A DNA stretch of 64,000 nucleotides from positions 70,067,823-70,131,822 of the forward strand of contig NC_045432.1 in assembly GCF_902635505.1 (NCBI RefSeq), written 5' to 3'. The DNA is from Sarcophilus harrisii. Lineage: Eukaryota; Chordata; Mammalia; Dasyuromorphia; Dasyuridae. Shown piece by piece: positions 11,384 to 21,065 of the stretch; position 1 is the first letter of the stretch; each line of letters opens with the position of its first letter. A model generated the notes under the pieces. The model made no database searches, was not told where the DNA came from, and saw nothing but the letters and a program-made list of their open reading frames with translations. Made by a program: the position numbers and the translations under genes.

Positions 11384-11911
11384 AGAAAGTTTTTTTTCTA
11401 ATTTATTTATTTTGTTGTTGTAGTTTTTTTCTAATTAAAGTTTTTTATTTTCAAAACATATGCATGGATAAACTGGGAAAACTTTTTACATGCAAAGGTT
11501 CTGATAAAGGCCTCATTTCTAAAATATTTAGAGAATTGACTCAAATGTATAAGAATCCAAGCCATTTTCCAATTGATCAATGGTCAAAGGATATGGACAG
11601 ACCCATGCAAAATCTTGTGTTCTAAACATCCTCCCTTCCTTTCACTCCTTCCTCTAGATGGCAAGTAATCCAATATATGTTAAATATGTTTAAGTATATG
11701 TTAAATCCAACATATGCATACATATTTATACACTTCTCTTGCTGCACAAGAAAGTCAGATCAAAAAGGGGAAAAAAAGAGGAAAAAAAATATAAGCAAGC
11801 AACAACAAAAAAAAGTGGAAATGTTATATTGTGATCCACACTCAATTCCCACTGTCCCTTCTCTGGGTACAGATGGCTTTCTTCAAAAACCATTGGAAGG
11901 GGTCTCAATCA
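11384..11911 (-). mobile_element. 5'-truncated L1 3' end with internal reversed ORF2 segment
   Basis: Antisense L1 3' UTR starts with a T-rich tail and TTTTCAAAACATATGCATGG at about 11450-11469. It resumes at about 11603 with CCATGCAAAATCTTGTG, AGATGGCAAGTAATCC and TGCTGCACAAGAAAGTCAG. Between them lies L1 ORF2 sequence in the opposite orientation (see 11474-11602). Candidate target duplications are agatagaaagtt (11372-11383) and agataggaaatttt (11912-11925), imperfect. The insertion landed at the end of a CR1/L3 copy. Confidence 0.8.
11474..11602 (+). mobile_element. L1 ORF2 segment, reversed inside an antisense L1 3' UTR
   Basis: The plus strand is uninterrupted in one frame: GKLFTCKGSDKGLISK, then IFRELTQMYKNPSHFP, then IDQWSKDMDR. 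This corresponds to the L1 ORF2 region upstream of the C-terminal cysteine-rich domain (human L1 has SDKGLIS and KWAKDMNR at the same place). Both flanks are L1 3' UTR on the minus strand. The open frame suggests the rearrangement is young or arose with the insertion. Confidence 0.75.
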
Positions 11912-11969
11912 AGATAGGAAATTTTGAGGAGGGGGAGGTTGGATGTCTTATTTGCATTGTATCCTTAGT

Positions 11970-12232
11970 GCTCAGGGAGGTTAGGTGACTCAGTGGATTG
12001 AGTTGTCAGAGTGTTTGTCCTGGAGTCAGGACAACTTAGTTTTCCAAGTTCAAATGTGGCTCCAGTCACTAGCAGTGTGACTTTGGCCAAGTCCCTTCAA
12101 CGTGTCTGTTGCAATTTCCTCATCTGCAAAACGAGCTGGAGCAGGGAATGGCTGAGCACTGTGGTAGCTTTACCAAGAAAAACCCTGACTGGGGTTATGA
12201 AAAGTGACAGCAGACAAATAAAAAAAAATGAG
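11970..12232 (+). mobile_element. tRNA-derived marsupial SINE, near full length
   Basis: The head reads GGAGGTTAGGTGACTCAGTG, with the B-box-like AGTTTTCCAAGTTCAAATG. Next come GTGACTTTGGCCAAGTCCC, TTTCCTCATCTGCAAAACG and the 3' end ACCAAGAAAAACCCTGACTG, followed by an A-rich tail. It is the same family as 523-742. Confidence 0.75.
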
Positions 12233-12614
12233 AAGAAAAAGCCATTTAACATATGAAAGACTATGTTCTTGGATGCCATCATATGGTATAATCAGAGGCT
12301 CTCTTGTGCTCTAGTTTCTGGCCAGTGCTATCATAAAAGATGAATGAGGGGTCCCAAGAATGAAATAAGTACTCTAGAAATGCATAGGGTTCTGATGGAG
12401 AAGGAAAGGGGGTGCTGAGGTAGGGGGGACCCAAATGCCTGTACAGGGAACCTCACTGATTACTTGGATTTGAGATAAATACATGAGAGAGGAAAATGTT
12501 GGTCATTGAGTAGCATGGCCCATTTGGGCTTGTGCTAATAGTATTAAGGGGTAGAATGAACTGTCAAAGACCACCTTACTTCTAGGTAACTGGAAATGTA
12601 TATGAAGGGAAGAG
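12233..12614. other. unannotated sequence
   Basis: No gene or repeat is recognised in these 380 bp. Confidence 0.35.
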
Positions 12615-12845
12615 AAGGGAATAAGCATTTTTATTTAGTACCTACACTGTGCTAAGCACTTTACAAGTATTATCTAATTTAATCCTTGCAACAGCCCTTG
12701 CAAAGTAGGTGCTAAAAGGTTATCTCCACTTCCCAGTTGAGGAAACTGAGGTAGACAGAGGTTAAATGAATTGCACAAGATCACACAATTGGTGTTAAGT
12801 ATCTGAGGTCAAATCTGAAATTGGCTTTCCCTGATTCCAGGCCTG
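12615..12845 (+). mobile_element. MIR-type SINE fragment
   Basis: The diagnostic string of words is present: TGTGCTAAGCACTTTACAAG, TTGAGGAAACTGAGGTAGAC, AGATCACACAATTGGTG and TGAGGTCAAATCTGAAATTG. These form the classic MIR central and 3' region. Confidence 0.75.
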
Positions 12846-13454
12846 GAGAGAATAAGGCTGGATATGGAAGTCTGTCATGGTACAGCCAGCAGTAAAGGAA
12901 AGAAAAAAATAAAAAGGTCCCCGAGATATAATTTTTCTAGCCTCATCTCTTTGATTAGGTGAGTTATTAATGGCACACGACTCCCCGTTCCTCCACGTTG
13001 GGGTCTGATCTCCAAAGAAGGCTTTCATTGTATTGTATTTTTTTTTCTGGTTCTAGAAGACTGACTGTACAAAATGTATCTCTAGAGGCTGCTGGGGCTG
13101 AGCAAACTATCTCCAATGTTACAGATTGACTTAATTTTGTGGAGCTTCACAAGGTCGCCTCCCTTGGAAGTCTCCAACCCCCTCTTCACCCTCTCCACAC
13201 ACTCCCACGCTGCTGATCACTTCGGGGAAAAAAGAAAGAAGAAAGGATGGTCAGCCAGTGCTTTGCGTGGGAGGTAGGTGTGTGTACAGAGGAGTAGGGT
13301 AGGATCTGGGTGGGAGAGGGCTATGGAGTTCTGGACCAGGTTGTACATGAATATCCGGCAGCTAAAAAGCTCAAGGAAGTGTAGTTTGCCAGAGTTAACA
13401 TCCCACGGGGAGAGAATGGGAAGAGTTCCAGATTGCCACTCTACTGGGACCAAC
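12846..13454. other. unannotated sequence upstream of candidate promoter
   Basis: No repeat or coding block is recognised. The GC content rises toward the right end. Confidence 0.35.
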
Positions 13455-13575
13455 CGGAGCATTGGGCGCAACTTTGGAGTCCAGGAAGAGAGGGGCTAAC
13501 TGGGGCTTGACCTTGGCCATTGGGTAAGGCGTCCGAGGAGGCGGGGCTAAAGGCGGTGCTTAGCTGCAGTCTGGA
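13455..13575 (+). promoter_or_regulatory. candidate TATA-less CCAAT/GC-box promoter
   Basis: Two inverted CCAAT boxes lie at 13461 (ATTGGGCGCA) and 13519 (ATTGGGTAA). A GC box (GGCGGGGC) lies at 13540-13547, followed by AAAGGCGGTG. CpG is locally enriched compared with the rest of the window. A perfect GTAAGT donor lies about 75 nt downstream. This arrangement fits a plus-strand housekeeping-type promoter. No TATA box is seen and the transcript is unknown. Confidence 0.35.
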
Positions 13576-13621
13576 AGAAGAAGAGGGTAGGAAAGCCATC
13601 TTCGTCTTGGACTCCAAGCGA
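13576..13621 (+). other. candidate noncoding first exon
   Basis: The block ends CCAAGCGA before GTAAGTCC, a strong splice donor. It contains AAAGCCATCTTCG, a YY1-like GCCATCTT close to the expected initiation zone. The start is a guess. It has no ATG-led ORF of note, so it would be a 5' UTR exon or part of a long noncoding RNA. Confidence 0.25.
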
Positions 13622-13814
13622 GTAAGTCCTTTTCTTTGCTCTTTGAAAAACCTTGAGGTAGGAGAGGGCAGACTGGGGTTGGTGGTGGTGGTTTAAAAAA
13701 CCAGAGTAAAGGGCTATTTAAGGGAGGTGCTGCTCAACTTACACGGGGGCGTCCCAAGGGGCCGACAAAGCGGCCTAGGGCCCAAAGAGCCAGCGGGAGA
13801 GTTTGGTGGTCTGT

Positions 13815-13892
13815 TGAGATTTCTACAAGGGCTTAGACAAAGTTTTTCACACCGTTCTTGAGAATAAGGTGGAGAGACAGAGGTGGTTACTG
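13815..13892 (+). mobile_element. CR1/L3 reverse-transcriptase motif fragment
   Basis: The plus strand reads DFYKGLDKVFHTVLEN then KVERQRW. This resembles the CR1-group RT motif D-F-x-K-A-F-D-K-V-x-H followed by L-x-E-K. It is a short stand-alone remnant next to the palindrome. Confidence 0.5.
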
Positions 13893-13926
13893 GTGAATGG
13901 GCCAGAAGCCTCGTGTGGGACCATAC

Positions 13927-14130
13927 AGGTGGAAATGGCGGCTTCCAGAGTTCCCTCGGGGACTCTGCATGTGGCAAGATGCAAAGCTGGGAAAACATCT
14001 TAGTTTTCAGATTGTAGAGACCTTTTTGGATCCCAAGGCTATTGACCAGAAAATTGAGCAGTTTTCCCGGCTTTCCATCTTGCCACATGCAGAGTCCCCG
14101 AGGGAACTCTGGAAGCCGCCATTTCCACCT
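13927..14130. repeat. near-perfect palindrome, 70-bp arms
   Basis: The left arm (13927-13996) and the reverse complement of the right arm (14061-14130) match at 68 of 70 positions. The outer 55 bp are identical. The 64-bp centre (13997-14060) also shows weak residual symmetry. The outer edges are sharp. Arms include GGCGGCTTCCAGAGTTCCC and CTCTGCATGTGGCAAGAT. It is too symmetrical to be decayed old sequence. It could be a MITE-like element, a recent inverted duplication or a folding RNA. Confidence 0.85.
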
Positions 14131-14146
14131 ACAGTCTGAAATGATT

Positions 14147-14171
14147 GGGGGAGGGGGGAGGGGAGAGAGGG
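14147..14171 (+). other. G-quadruplex motif
   Basis: Four G runs of 5, 6, 4 and 3 are separated by loops of 1, 1 and 5 nt. This satisfies the standard G3+N1-7 rule on the plus strand. It begins 17 bp after the palindrome ends. Confidence 0.6.
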
Positions 14172-14519
14172 AATCGCCTTAACGAGTCCAGGACAAAACT
14201 TGTGCTGTTTGTAAGCCAGACAGTAATTCGCAGCAGAAGGACTACGAGGCTTTAGGCAACCCGAGTCAACGGTTATAAGGGGCAGTTTCTGAGAGGTGAC
14301 GATCCTACTGATCCCCAAACTGCGATAGGCCCCAGTTCCACACTTTGGGACCCTGAGAAACAGTAATGTGTCCAGAAAAACATAAGCAGGCAAGATGGGT
14401 CTTTCGGTTCACCATAAGGAACTTCTAACAATTAACAAATAAAGCCGGCCAACAGTACAATAGATGGCTTCCTTATGTTCCTCATCACTAGAAGTCAAGG
14501 AGATGGAAGGGAGTGGGAA
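14172..14519. other. unannotated sequence
   Basis: Moderately CpG-containing unique sequence. The minus-strand ORF crossing it continues into the palindrome and has no support as a gene. Confidence 0.35.
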
Positions 14520-14775
14520 GACTAAGATTTACAAAATGTCTGCCATGATCCAGGCAGTGTGCTAAACACTTCGAAAAGATTTTATTTTCTACTCCCCCAG
14601 ATCCTGGGAGAGAGGTGCTATTATTACCCCGTTTTATAGATAAGGAGAGCAAAATTAAGTCACTTGCCTAGAGTCCCAAAGCTAGAAAGTGTCCAATTCA
14701 ATATTTAAACTTGGGTCTTCATAACTCCAGGCCAGTTAGAACCAGAATCCCAACTCCTTAACAGTCAATGTGCCA
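14520..14775 (+). mobile_element. MIR-type SINE
   Basis: The ordered motifs are GGCAGTGTGCTAAACACTTC, GAGAGAGGTGCTATTATTAC, TTTTATAGATAAGGAGAGC, AAGTCACTTGCCTAGAGTCC and AACTTGGGTCTTCATAACTC. This is a MIR core and 3' half. Confidence 0.7.
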
Positions 14776-14814
14776 CAGATCTCCTCAGCGCATAATATAT
14801 CCCATAGGAGTAAG

Positions 14815-15015
14815 TTAGGCACTTTGCAAAGATGGGGTACTATAGTAGAAAAACTGGAATCAGAAACCCAAGTTTATACCCACACTACAGGCATGTGTGA
14901 GTCATTTCAAATATGCCCCAGATTCCCCACCTGTGAAATGGGGTAAGGGGTAGAGGGTAGGGTGGGGAACAGGAAACAATCTCTCAGGTACCTTCCAGGT
15001 TTCCATTTACGGTCT
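14815..15015 (+). mobile_element. tRNA-SINE/MIR fragment
   Basis: The order TAGTAGAAAAACTGGAATCAG, GTGTGAGTCATTTCAAATAT, CCCCACCTGTGAAATGGGG and AGGTACCTTCCAGGTTTCC follows the layout of tRNA-headed SINEs. A second, weaker MIR-like tail (GGTAGCAGAGGGAAGTTTCA) lies near 15155. Confidence 0.5.
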
Positions 15016-15215
15016 TATGATCCAGTCTTGACTCTAATATCAAAATTTAGACCACAAGGATGGCCTAGAGGTCTAATACTCAAATAACTTCTTTTTAAAG
15101 TGCAAAAACCTGGGACCCATAGAGGGTCAAAGATTGGTTGAAGGTAAAAAGGAAATTGGTAGCAGAGGGAAGTTTCAAACCCAAGTTTTCTGATGTCCAA
15201 TCTGTTTTCTCTTTA

Positions 15216-17790
15216 TCTTACTTGGAAGACTGCCATTGAAATACAGTTTATTGTGGCTGGGATAAATTTAACCCATTTCTGGAAGCTATCTTACTCTTTT
15301 TACTTGTGGCAGTGAAATGGTTTGTAATAATGACTAAAAATTTCAGATAACAGCTGAACATGATCTAAATATTATTAAATAGATGAGACTATATGATCAT
15401 TTTTGATGGACAAGGAACACACTGGATTTTCTAGCTCAGGGTGGAAGACTGGATTATGACTTGTGAAGGGCCCGATAGAAATATATTCTCTTGCTTGTGT
15501 CAAATAGGATGGCCATTTCAGTCAGCTGACTTTCTGAAAACCTTCAGCCTTTGTTAGTTAGATTGATACTTGTAAGATAGGAATTATCTGTGCAGTGCAC
15601 AGTACTCTTATCCAAAGCTATCATGCTTTTTTTTGGAAAGGGGTATGTGAAAGTGAAAGAAACTTACAGTAACCATTAAGTCACTTAGTAAAATTAGCAA
15701 GCTAAATCATTATATCTAAATTGATTTTTCTTCCTTTTTCCTTCCCGTCAATTGTCAACAAGCATATTCTCTGTGATTATAGATCACTTACAGACTAACA
15801 ATCATGAGCTACCAAAATAATTTAGCCACCAAATCCATCATTTGGCTCATTACAGTATGTCCAGTCACCACATATTTCACTTAGGGAAAAAAAGATACTG
15901 ATGAACTAAATAAATGTGTTCTTAAGTAAAGCCAGGTTTTTTTCCCCCCAAAAGGGAAAACAATGGACATTCTCTTGAGCTGGACACATTTTCGCTACCT
16001 CTTTAACCTAGAGAGTTAATACCTCACTCAATTTTATGCTCATTAATTATAGAATGAAACAAGAAATACTGAAAGACAGAAAAAGTATCCACCCTTGCCA
16101 GCTATTGGAAGTGGTTCTCAGCAGTAATCTCTCTCCCACAACTTTTGCATTAAGCTTTCCTACTTCGTTATCCTTCTGTGGAGCACATCAAGTTCTCAAG
16201 AGGGCCACAGCCTTTCCAAATTGTCCATGTGGTTAACATGCTAACCCTTCTCTTGTCCCTGGAGACTTTTAAGTTACTATTTTTTCAAATACAACATTTT
16301 CTCCATTTTGTTCTTCTCTAGTTTTGATATAAACTTAAGGTACATTTGTTTTCCAAATCAAGAAGAAACATCATGATGAAATATTTATTAAGTTGTTAGG
16401 CAGAGGATACTAAACTAGATACTCCACAAAATTAATCTCTACAAAGAGAACACACAAACCCTTCCATCTAGGAGACTACTTGAAACTAAAAAATGACAAT
16501 ATAGAAAAATGAACACAAGTAGTTATTCACAAATAACAGAAAAATGAAAAACAAATAGGATAGATTTATTTCCCTTTGTTTTATTGACAATTTTACTTTG
16601 CTTTTGTATGATAAAGTCACATCACCACCCTGGCCCCCATATCTTATGTTACACTAACAACTAAAATATATGCATGGCCACATACTGTGCCTACAATTAA
16701 ATGTACCCCATACTCTCCAGCAAGAAGGAAATATAGTCCAGCATCAATCATACAGCACTAATATTGATCATTACATTTAAGTAGAGTTCTGTTGTCTTTA
16801 CTGTGATTGTAATTCACATTCTTATAAGGAACTATGCATATTATTTAGCCTTTTTGCTCTTTGTGAGTTCATATAAATTCTCACATATTTATTTTAATCC
16901 CTAATATTTATCATTCCATATAGTACAGTATTATCCTATACAGTGATACATATATGTGTATATATATATATATGACCTAGTTTTTGTTTTTGTCACTGAC
17001 AACATCGATGTTCATTAATCACTATATCAGTATCACAGATGAATATCAAATGTTATCAACAAATTAATAATAACTCCAATTTCTTTTCCAGAATGGCCAG
17101 ACCAGTTCAGATCTCTACTTTCTGTAATCTTGTCTCTCTGTAGCCTCTCCAGCCTTGACTTTCTCTCTTTTATCATTTCTAATCAACTTGACAGACATGA
17201 TGCAATACTTCAAGTTGTTTTATTTGTATTTCTCTAATTGTTAGTGATTTGATATCTTTTGGGTGTATAACTATTGGAGAAAGCAAATATGTCAATTCAC
17301 TATGTTGATAGTTTTTCCCCCACAAAAACTTGGAAGTCACTAGCTTTTATTTTGACCATAGCTACATAGTTTGGTTTCTGTAAGTTTTCTAATTTTATGT
17401 AGCTGAAATTGAATACCCTATATTTTATAATCACCTCTCTTCTTCACTGAATCATGCATTCTCACTCCAACCACGACTGCAAAAGGCATTTCCTTCCATT
17501 CATCTCTTAATTATTTGTAATGTGATCTTTTGCCCAAACATTAGTTTCCAAATGACCTATATGTACAAAAAATATTCATAGCAGCTCTCTTCTCACAGCA
17601 GAAAAAAAATAGGGAACTGATGTGATGCTCTCAAAAGAAAAAAAAACCCTGAAAAGTCCTCCATGAACTCAAGGACAGTAGAAATATTCTGTGTACAAAG
17701 TAATAGTAATGTTCTGGGATGACCAGCTGTGAATAACTGCTATTCTCAGTAGCATACTCAACCATGAATACTCTAAAAGACTTATCTTTG
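15216..17790. other. AT-rich sequence, no gene seen
   Basis: The stretch is long and AT-rich. It has a short TA repeat at about 16950-16973 and one small ORF (16036-16236, +) without support. A 25-bp word group ATCACAGATGAATATCAAATG near 17033 is echoed at 34470, just outside the LTR. No repeat family is assigned with confidence. Confidence 0.35.
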
Positions 17791-17804
17791 TATGTATGTA
17801 TTTA

Positions 17805-18280
17805 TATTTTATTTATTTTTAATACACATTGCTTTATGAATCATGTTGGGAGAGAAAAATCAGAACAAGAGGGAAAAACCATGGGAGAGGGGAAAAAAAC
17901 AGAAAAAAAGAAGTGAACATAATGTGTGCTGATTAACATTCAGACTCTATAGTTCTTTTTCTGGATACAGATGGTGTTTTCTATCCCAAGTCTATTGGGA
18001 TTGCTTTGGATCACTGAACCACTGAGAAGAACCGAGTCTTTCATAGTTGATCATTACACATTTTTGCTGTTATTATCTACAATGTATTCCTAGTTGTGCT
18101 TGCTTTGCTCAGTATCAGTTCACAGAAATCTTTCCAGGCCTTTCTGAAATCAGCTTCTTCGTCATTTTTAAAAAACAATATTCCATTGCCCTCATGCACC
18201 ACAATTTATTCAACCATTCCTCAATTGATGGGCATCTACTAATTTTCCAGTTTTTTGCTGCCGCAAAAGGAGCTGCTAAC
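17805..18280 (-). mobile_element. L1 3' end (older subfamily)
   Basis: Antisense L1 3' UTR has GGGAGAGAAAAATCAGAACA and TTTCTGGATACAGATGGTG. The C-terminal ORF2 code then includes CTTTCCAGGCCTTTCTGAAAT, CACCACAATTTATTCAACC and CTCAATTGATGGGCATCTA. The copy ends within the GCAAAAGGAGCTGCT block. It may belong to the same insertion as the antisense ORF2 N-terminal half at 18700-20190, with the RT core lost. Confidence 0.75.
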
Positions 18281-18296
18281 CAGTGAGGGAGACAAC

Positions 18297-18336
18297 ATGT
18301 ATGTATTTAAATGTAAATACATGTATGTATGTATTT
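18297..18336. repeat. ATGT-rich simple repeat
   Basis: ATGTATGTATTTA is repeated, with TACATGTATGTATGTATT. The same 13-mer lies at 17792-17804 on the other side of the L1, so it may be a target duplication or mere microsatellite. Confidence 0.5.
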
Positions 18337-18556
18337 AAAAATATGTTGAGCAGGTGAGGGAAATCAAAAAAGGGAAATCCTAACCCTGAGTAGAACATTA
18401 ATACTGGGCCTGGAAAGCAGAATATGCAATACAGCTTCCTCCTTCCTCCCTCTTGTTAGAAAGACAATAGACAACAGGTAGGATTGGTGCATATGATAGC
18501 AGTTGTAGTCACTGTATTTTTTTTTAACTGTCCTCTTTTAGTACAAAGGGGATTTA

Positions 18557-18575
18557 AGAGAGAGAGAGAGAGAGG
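18557..18575. repeat. (AG)n microsatellite
   Basis: About nine AG units in otherwise unique sequence (18310-18700). Confidence 0.7.
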
Positions 18576-18699
18576 AGAATAAACTATATTCCAAAAATAC
18601 TGCAATGCATAAACTAAAGACATTATAACTTCTTTTAAATGAACACATGAAGTCTCAATTTTGTTGGCATGAAATTATGCATAATAGTTCTTAATAATT

Positions 18700-20190
18700 T
18701 ATTCCTTCTCTATTTGTTGTGAATTTACTTTTTTATATTTTAGAAAACTGATTTTCCTCATTCTTTGGAATGCAGTTATATATATTAGTTTTATAATCTT
18801 AATAAAATCTTTGTTTTCTTCATTAGCTTAAGAGTCTTTTTTCTACTTTATTTATAATCATTTATATCTGATTTTCCATATTTTCCTCATTTGTGTTTGT
18901 TTTAGGGGTCTTAATCTGTTGATTTTCTCTAGAATATTTTAATTGTATGATAGATAATTAATTTTTCCCTATGATGCTTTCAGGGATAACAATTTCCCGT
19001 GAGGAATTCTTTTGCAGCATCCCATAAATTTGGGTAAGTTGTCATTTATATTTTTCCCTTTAACTTAATTACTTAATGCTTTTATGATTTTCCTTTGACT
19101 CACTCATTTAAAAAATATTGTCCTTAGCCTATTTGGATTTGCATATTTTGCTCATGTTTCTTTTACAGATTTTAAAATTATTGTGTTTTGATCTGTAAAG
19201 TATATGTTTAATACTGCTGCTTTTTATATGAGTTTTCTTTTCTTGATAGTTTCCACTTATTATATATGTTCTTTCCTCTTGAAATTTCAAAACATATGCA
19301 TAGATAATTTTTCAACATTGATCCTTGTAAAACCTTGCGTTCCAATTCCCCCCTACCCTATCCCCTTGATGGCAAGTAATCCAATATATGTTAAACGTGG
19401 TAAAAATATATAGCATATTAGTTTTCATAACAGTACTGTGTAAATAGAAAGATAATTGTATATTCTTTACTATTCCAATTCATTAGATACTATAACTTTC
19501 TAATATGATTTTTCCAACAATTTGTCCTATTGTTTTGTTCTTGTTAATTTGTTAGATTTATCTCACTCTGAAAAAAGAAGGTTCAAATCTCTTCAATTAT
19601 TGTGCAATTCAGTTTACTTTTCCTTTCAGAATGAGGGTGTTGTTCCATTTGGTTCTTGGATGTTCAATGGTCATTGTGTCATGCAATGTAATGTAGGTTT
19701 CCTGTTTCCTCTAGATAAGATCAATTTTTTTGTTGTGATTACCTGAAGTATAATACATTTAGTTCTTATATTTCATGTTCATTCTATATGGAGGTTTGTG
19801 TTCATTTTTTTCCTGTATCCATCAAACCTGTTGAGTTTTTGTTTCTTATTCAATCTACCATTTTCACTTGCTGTAATGAGTTTAATCCTTTCACATATTG
19901 GGAAATAAGAGTGAATTCTTTCTCAACTTCTGTTATGAATTGGAACTTTTTCTTTCTCTTTAAAATCACTACTTAGTCCTTATGGTTTGTTTTGTTTATA
20001 CAAATCTTATTCCTGTCTTCTACCATGGACCTTTTGATTATTTTGCTTATTTTCAAATTCCTAAAGTTTGCTTTTGTTGTTTTTCTCTCTCCAGGATATT
20101 TCCTCTCATATTTCTCTTGAAAAGATAAGAGTTTAGTCCAAATTTTTCTTGGTCTTTCTTCTTCTTTTTTTTTTTTTACTCTACCACCTT
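18700..20190 (-). mobile_element. old L1 ORF2 N-terminal half, antisense
   Basis: Near 18985-19035 the minus strand encodes an NLWDAAKA-R-KF-like block, the L1 ORF2 region after the endonuclease. Near 19165-19195 it gives an SD-NT-I-like remnant of the endonuclease SDHNAIK motif. Further right, GATTTATCTCACTCTGA and AGATAAGATCAATTTT match the antisense endonuclease region of marsupial L1. It is very decayed and interrupted by a younger L1 tail at 19285. Confidence 0.5.
19285..19415 (-). mobile_element. very short L1 3' tail nested in older L1
   Basis: About 130 bp of L1 3' UTR: TTTCAAAACATATGCATAGA, TTTTTCAACATTGATCCTTG, TTGATGGCAAGTAATCC and AATATATGTTAAACGTGG. It is much closer to the young L1 copies than the surrounding antisense L1, so it is a later, severely 5'-truncated insertion. 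Confidence 0.7.
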
Positions 20191-20219
20191 CGTCCAGGAT
20201 ACAATTTGTTTAGATTATA

Positions 20220-20397
20220 TGAATATCGTTTTTGCCTTTTACATTTTATTTTTAAGATAGTATTTTTTTCAAATAGCAAATCTTTTTTTTAAAAAAAAAA
20301 TTTATCTGTCCTTCTACTACCTACCTCCCTTTTGCCAATTAACAAATTTTTTAAAAAGAAAGAAAAGGAAAACAAAGAGCTCAATCTATAGCAGTAT

Positions 20398-20434
<37 letters not shown>

Positions 20435-21065
20435 AAATTAACTATTTTGGAAAATATATTTCTCTTTCTAAATTTTAAGCTTATCACTTCTTTGTCAGAA
20501 GGTGAATGGTGTTTTCATTTTCATTCTTTTGGACTCATGGTTTATCAGTGCATAGATAAACTATGAGTCCCCCAGAATGAAGATAAACATTTGAAAATCT
20601 TTCCAAGTTGTTTTTCCTCTATAATGTTACCATTGTATAAATTACTTTCCTATTTCTGCTCAGTTCACTCTGTATCAGTTTTTAAATTTCTGTCCAAATT
20701 CTACTGAAATATCCATTTCATTATTTCTTGCGGCACAAAACAATTTTGGTTTAGTGATATTTTTGTCCACGTGGGAGCTTTTTTTCCCCACTGAGCTCCT
20801 GATAATATAGGCCTAGTAGTGATATGAACTGTATACACAGTTTAGTAACTGAGATATAATTCCAAATTGCTTTACAAATACCTGGACAAATTCACAACTC
20901 CAATGCATCAGTATGCCTATTTTCCTCTCAGCCCCTACAGTGTTTGTTGTTTTCTTTTGTCATCTTTGTCAATCCGAGGTGAAACCTCAGAGTTGCTTTA
21001 ATGATCATTTCTCTTAATTAGTGATTTGGACCAGTTTTCATATGGTTCTTGATAGCCTAGATTTC
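20220..21065 (-). mobile_element. old L1 3' end, antisense
   Basis: Ordered antisense motifs are TTCTGCTCAGTTCACTCTGT, CCATTTCATTATTTCTTGCG, GATAATATAGGCCTAGTAG, AAATTCACAACTCCAATGC and TCTTAATTAGTGATTTGGA. These follow the C-terminal ORF2 order. A 16-bp-arm hairpin occurs at 20531-20570. Its 3' end faces the N-terminal half at 18700-20190, so it is a separate insertion. Confidence 0.6.
20401..20431. repeat. A31 homopolymer
   Basis: Uninterrupted A31. It lies inside antisense L1 3' UTR, where A- and T-rich tracts are normal. Reads across it are prone to length error. Confidence 0.9.

Noticed and set aside
13714-14393. Overlapping ORFs of 124, 128 and 80 aa on both strands
   Set aside because: They overlap the 70-bp-arm palindrome. 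The shared peptide HAESPRELWKPPFPP on both strands is simply the two arms being read twice.
16950-17056. Similarity between 17033-17056 and 34470-34493 as a shared repeat
   Set aside because: Only about 25 bp of AT-rich text agree. This is not enough to define a repeat family.
17792-18309. 13-bp ATGTATGTATTTA on both sides of the L1 as a target duplication
   Set aside because: The word belongs to an ATGT microsatellite that also recurs at 18322, and extra non-L1 bases separate it from the L1 edge, so it cannot be claimed.
20531-20570. 16-bp-arm hairpin considered as a microRNA precursor
   Set aside because: Only 40 nt in total, too short for a precursor, and lies inside decayed antisense L1 sequence.
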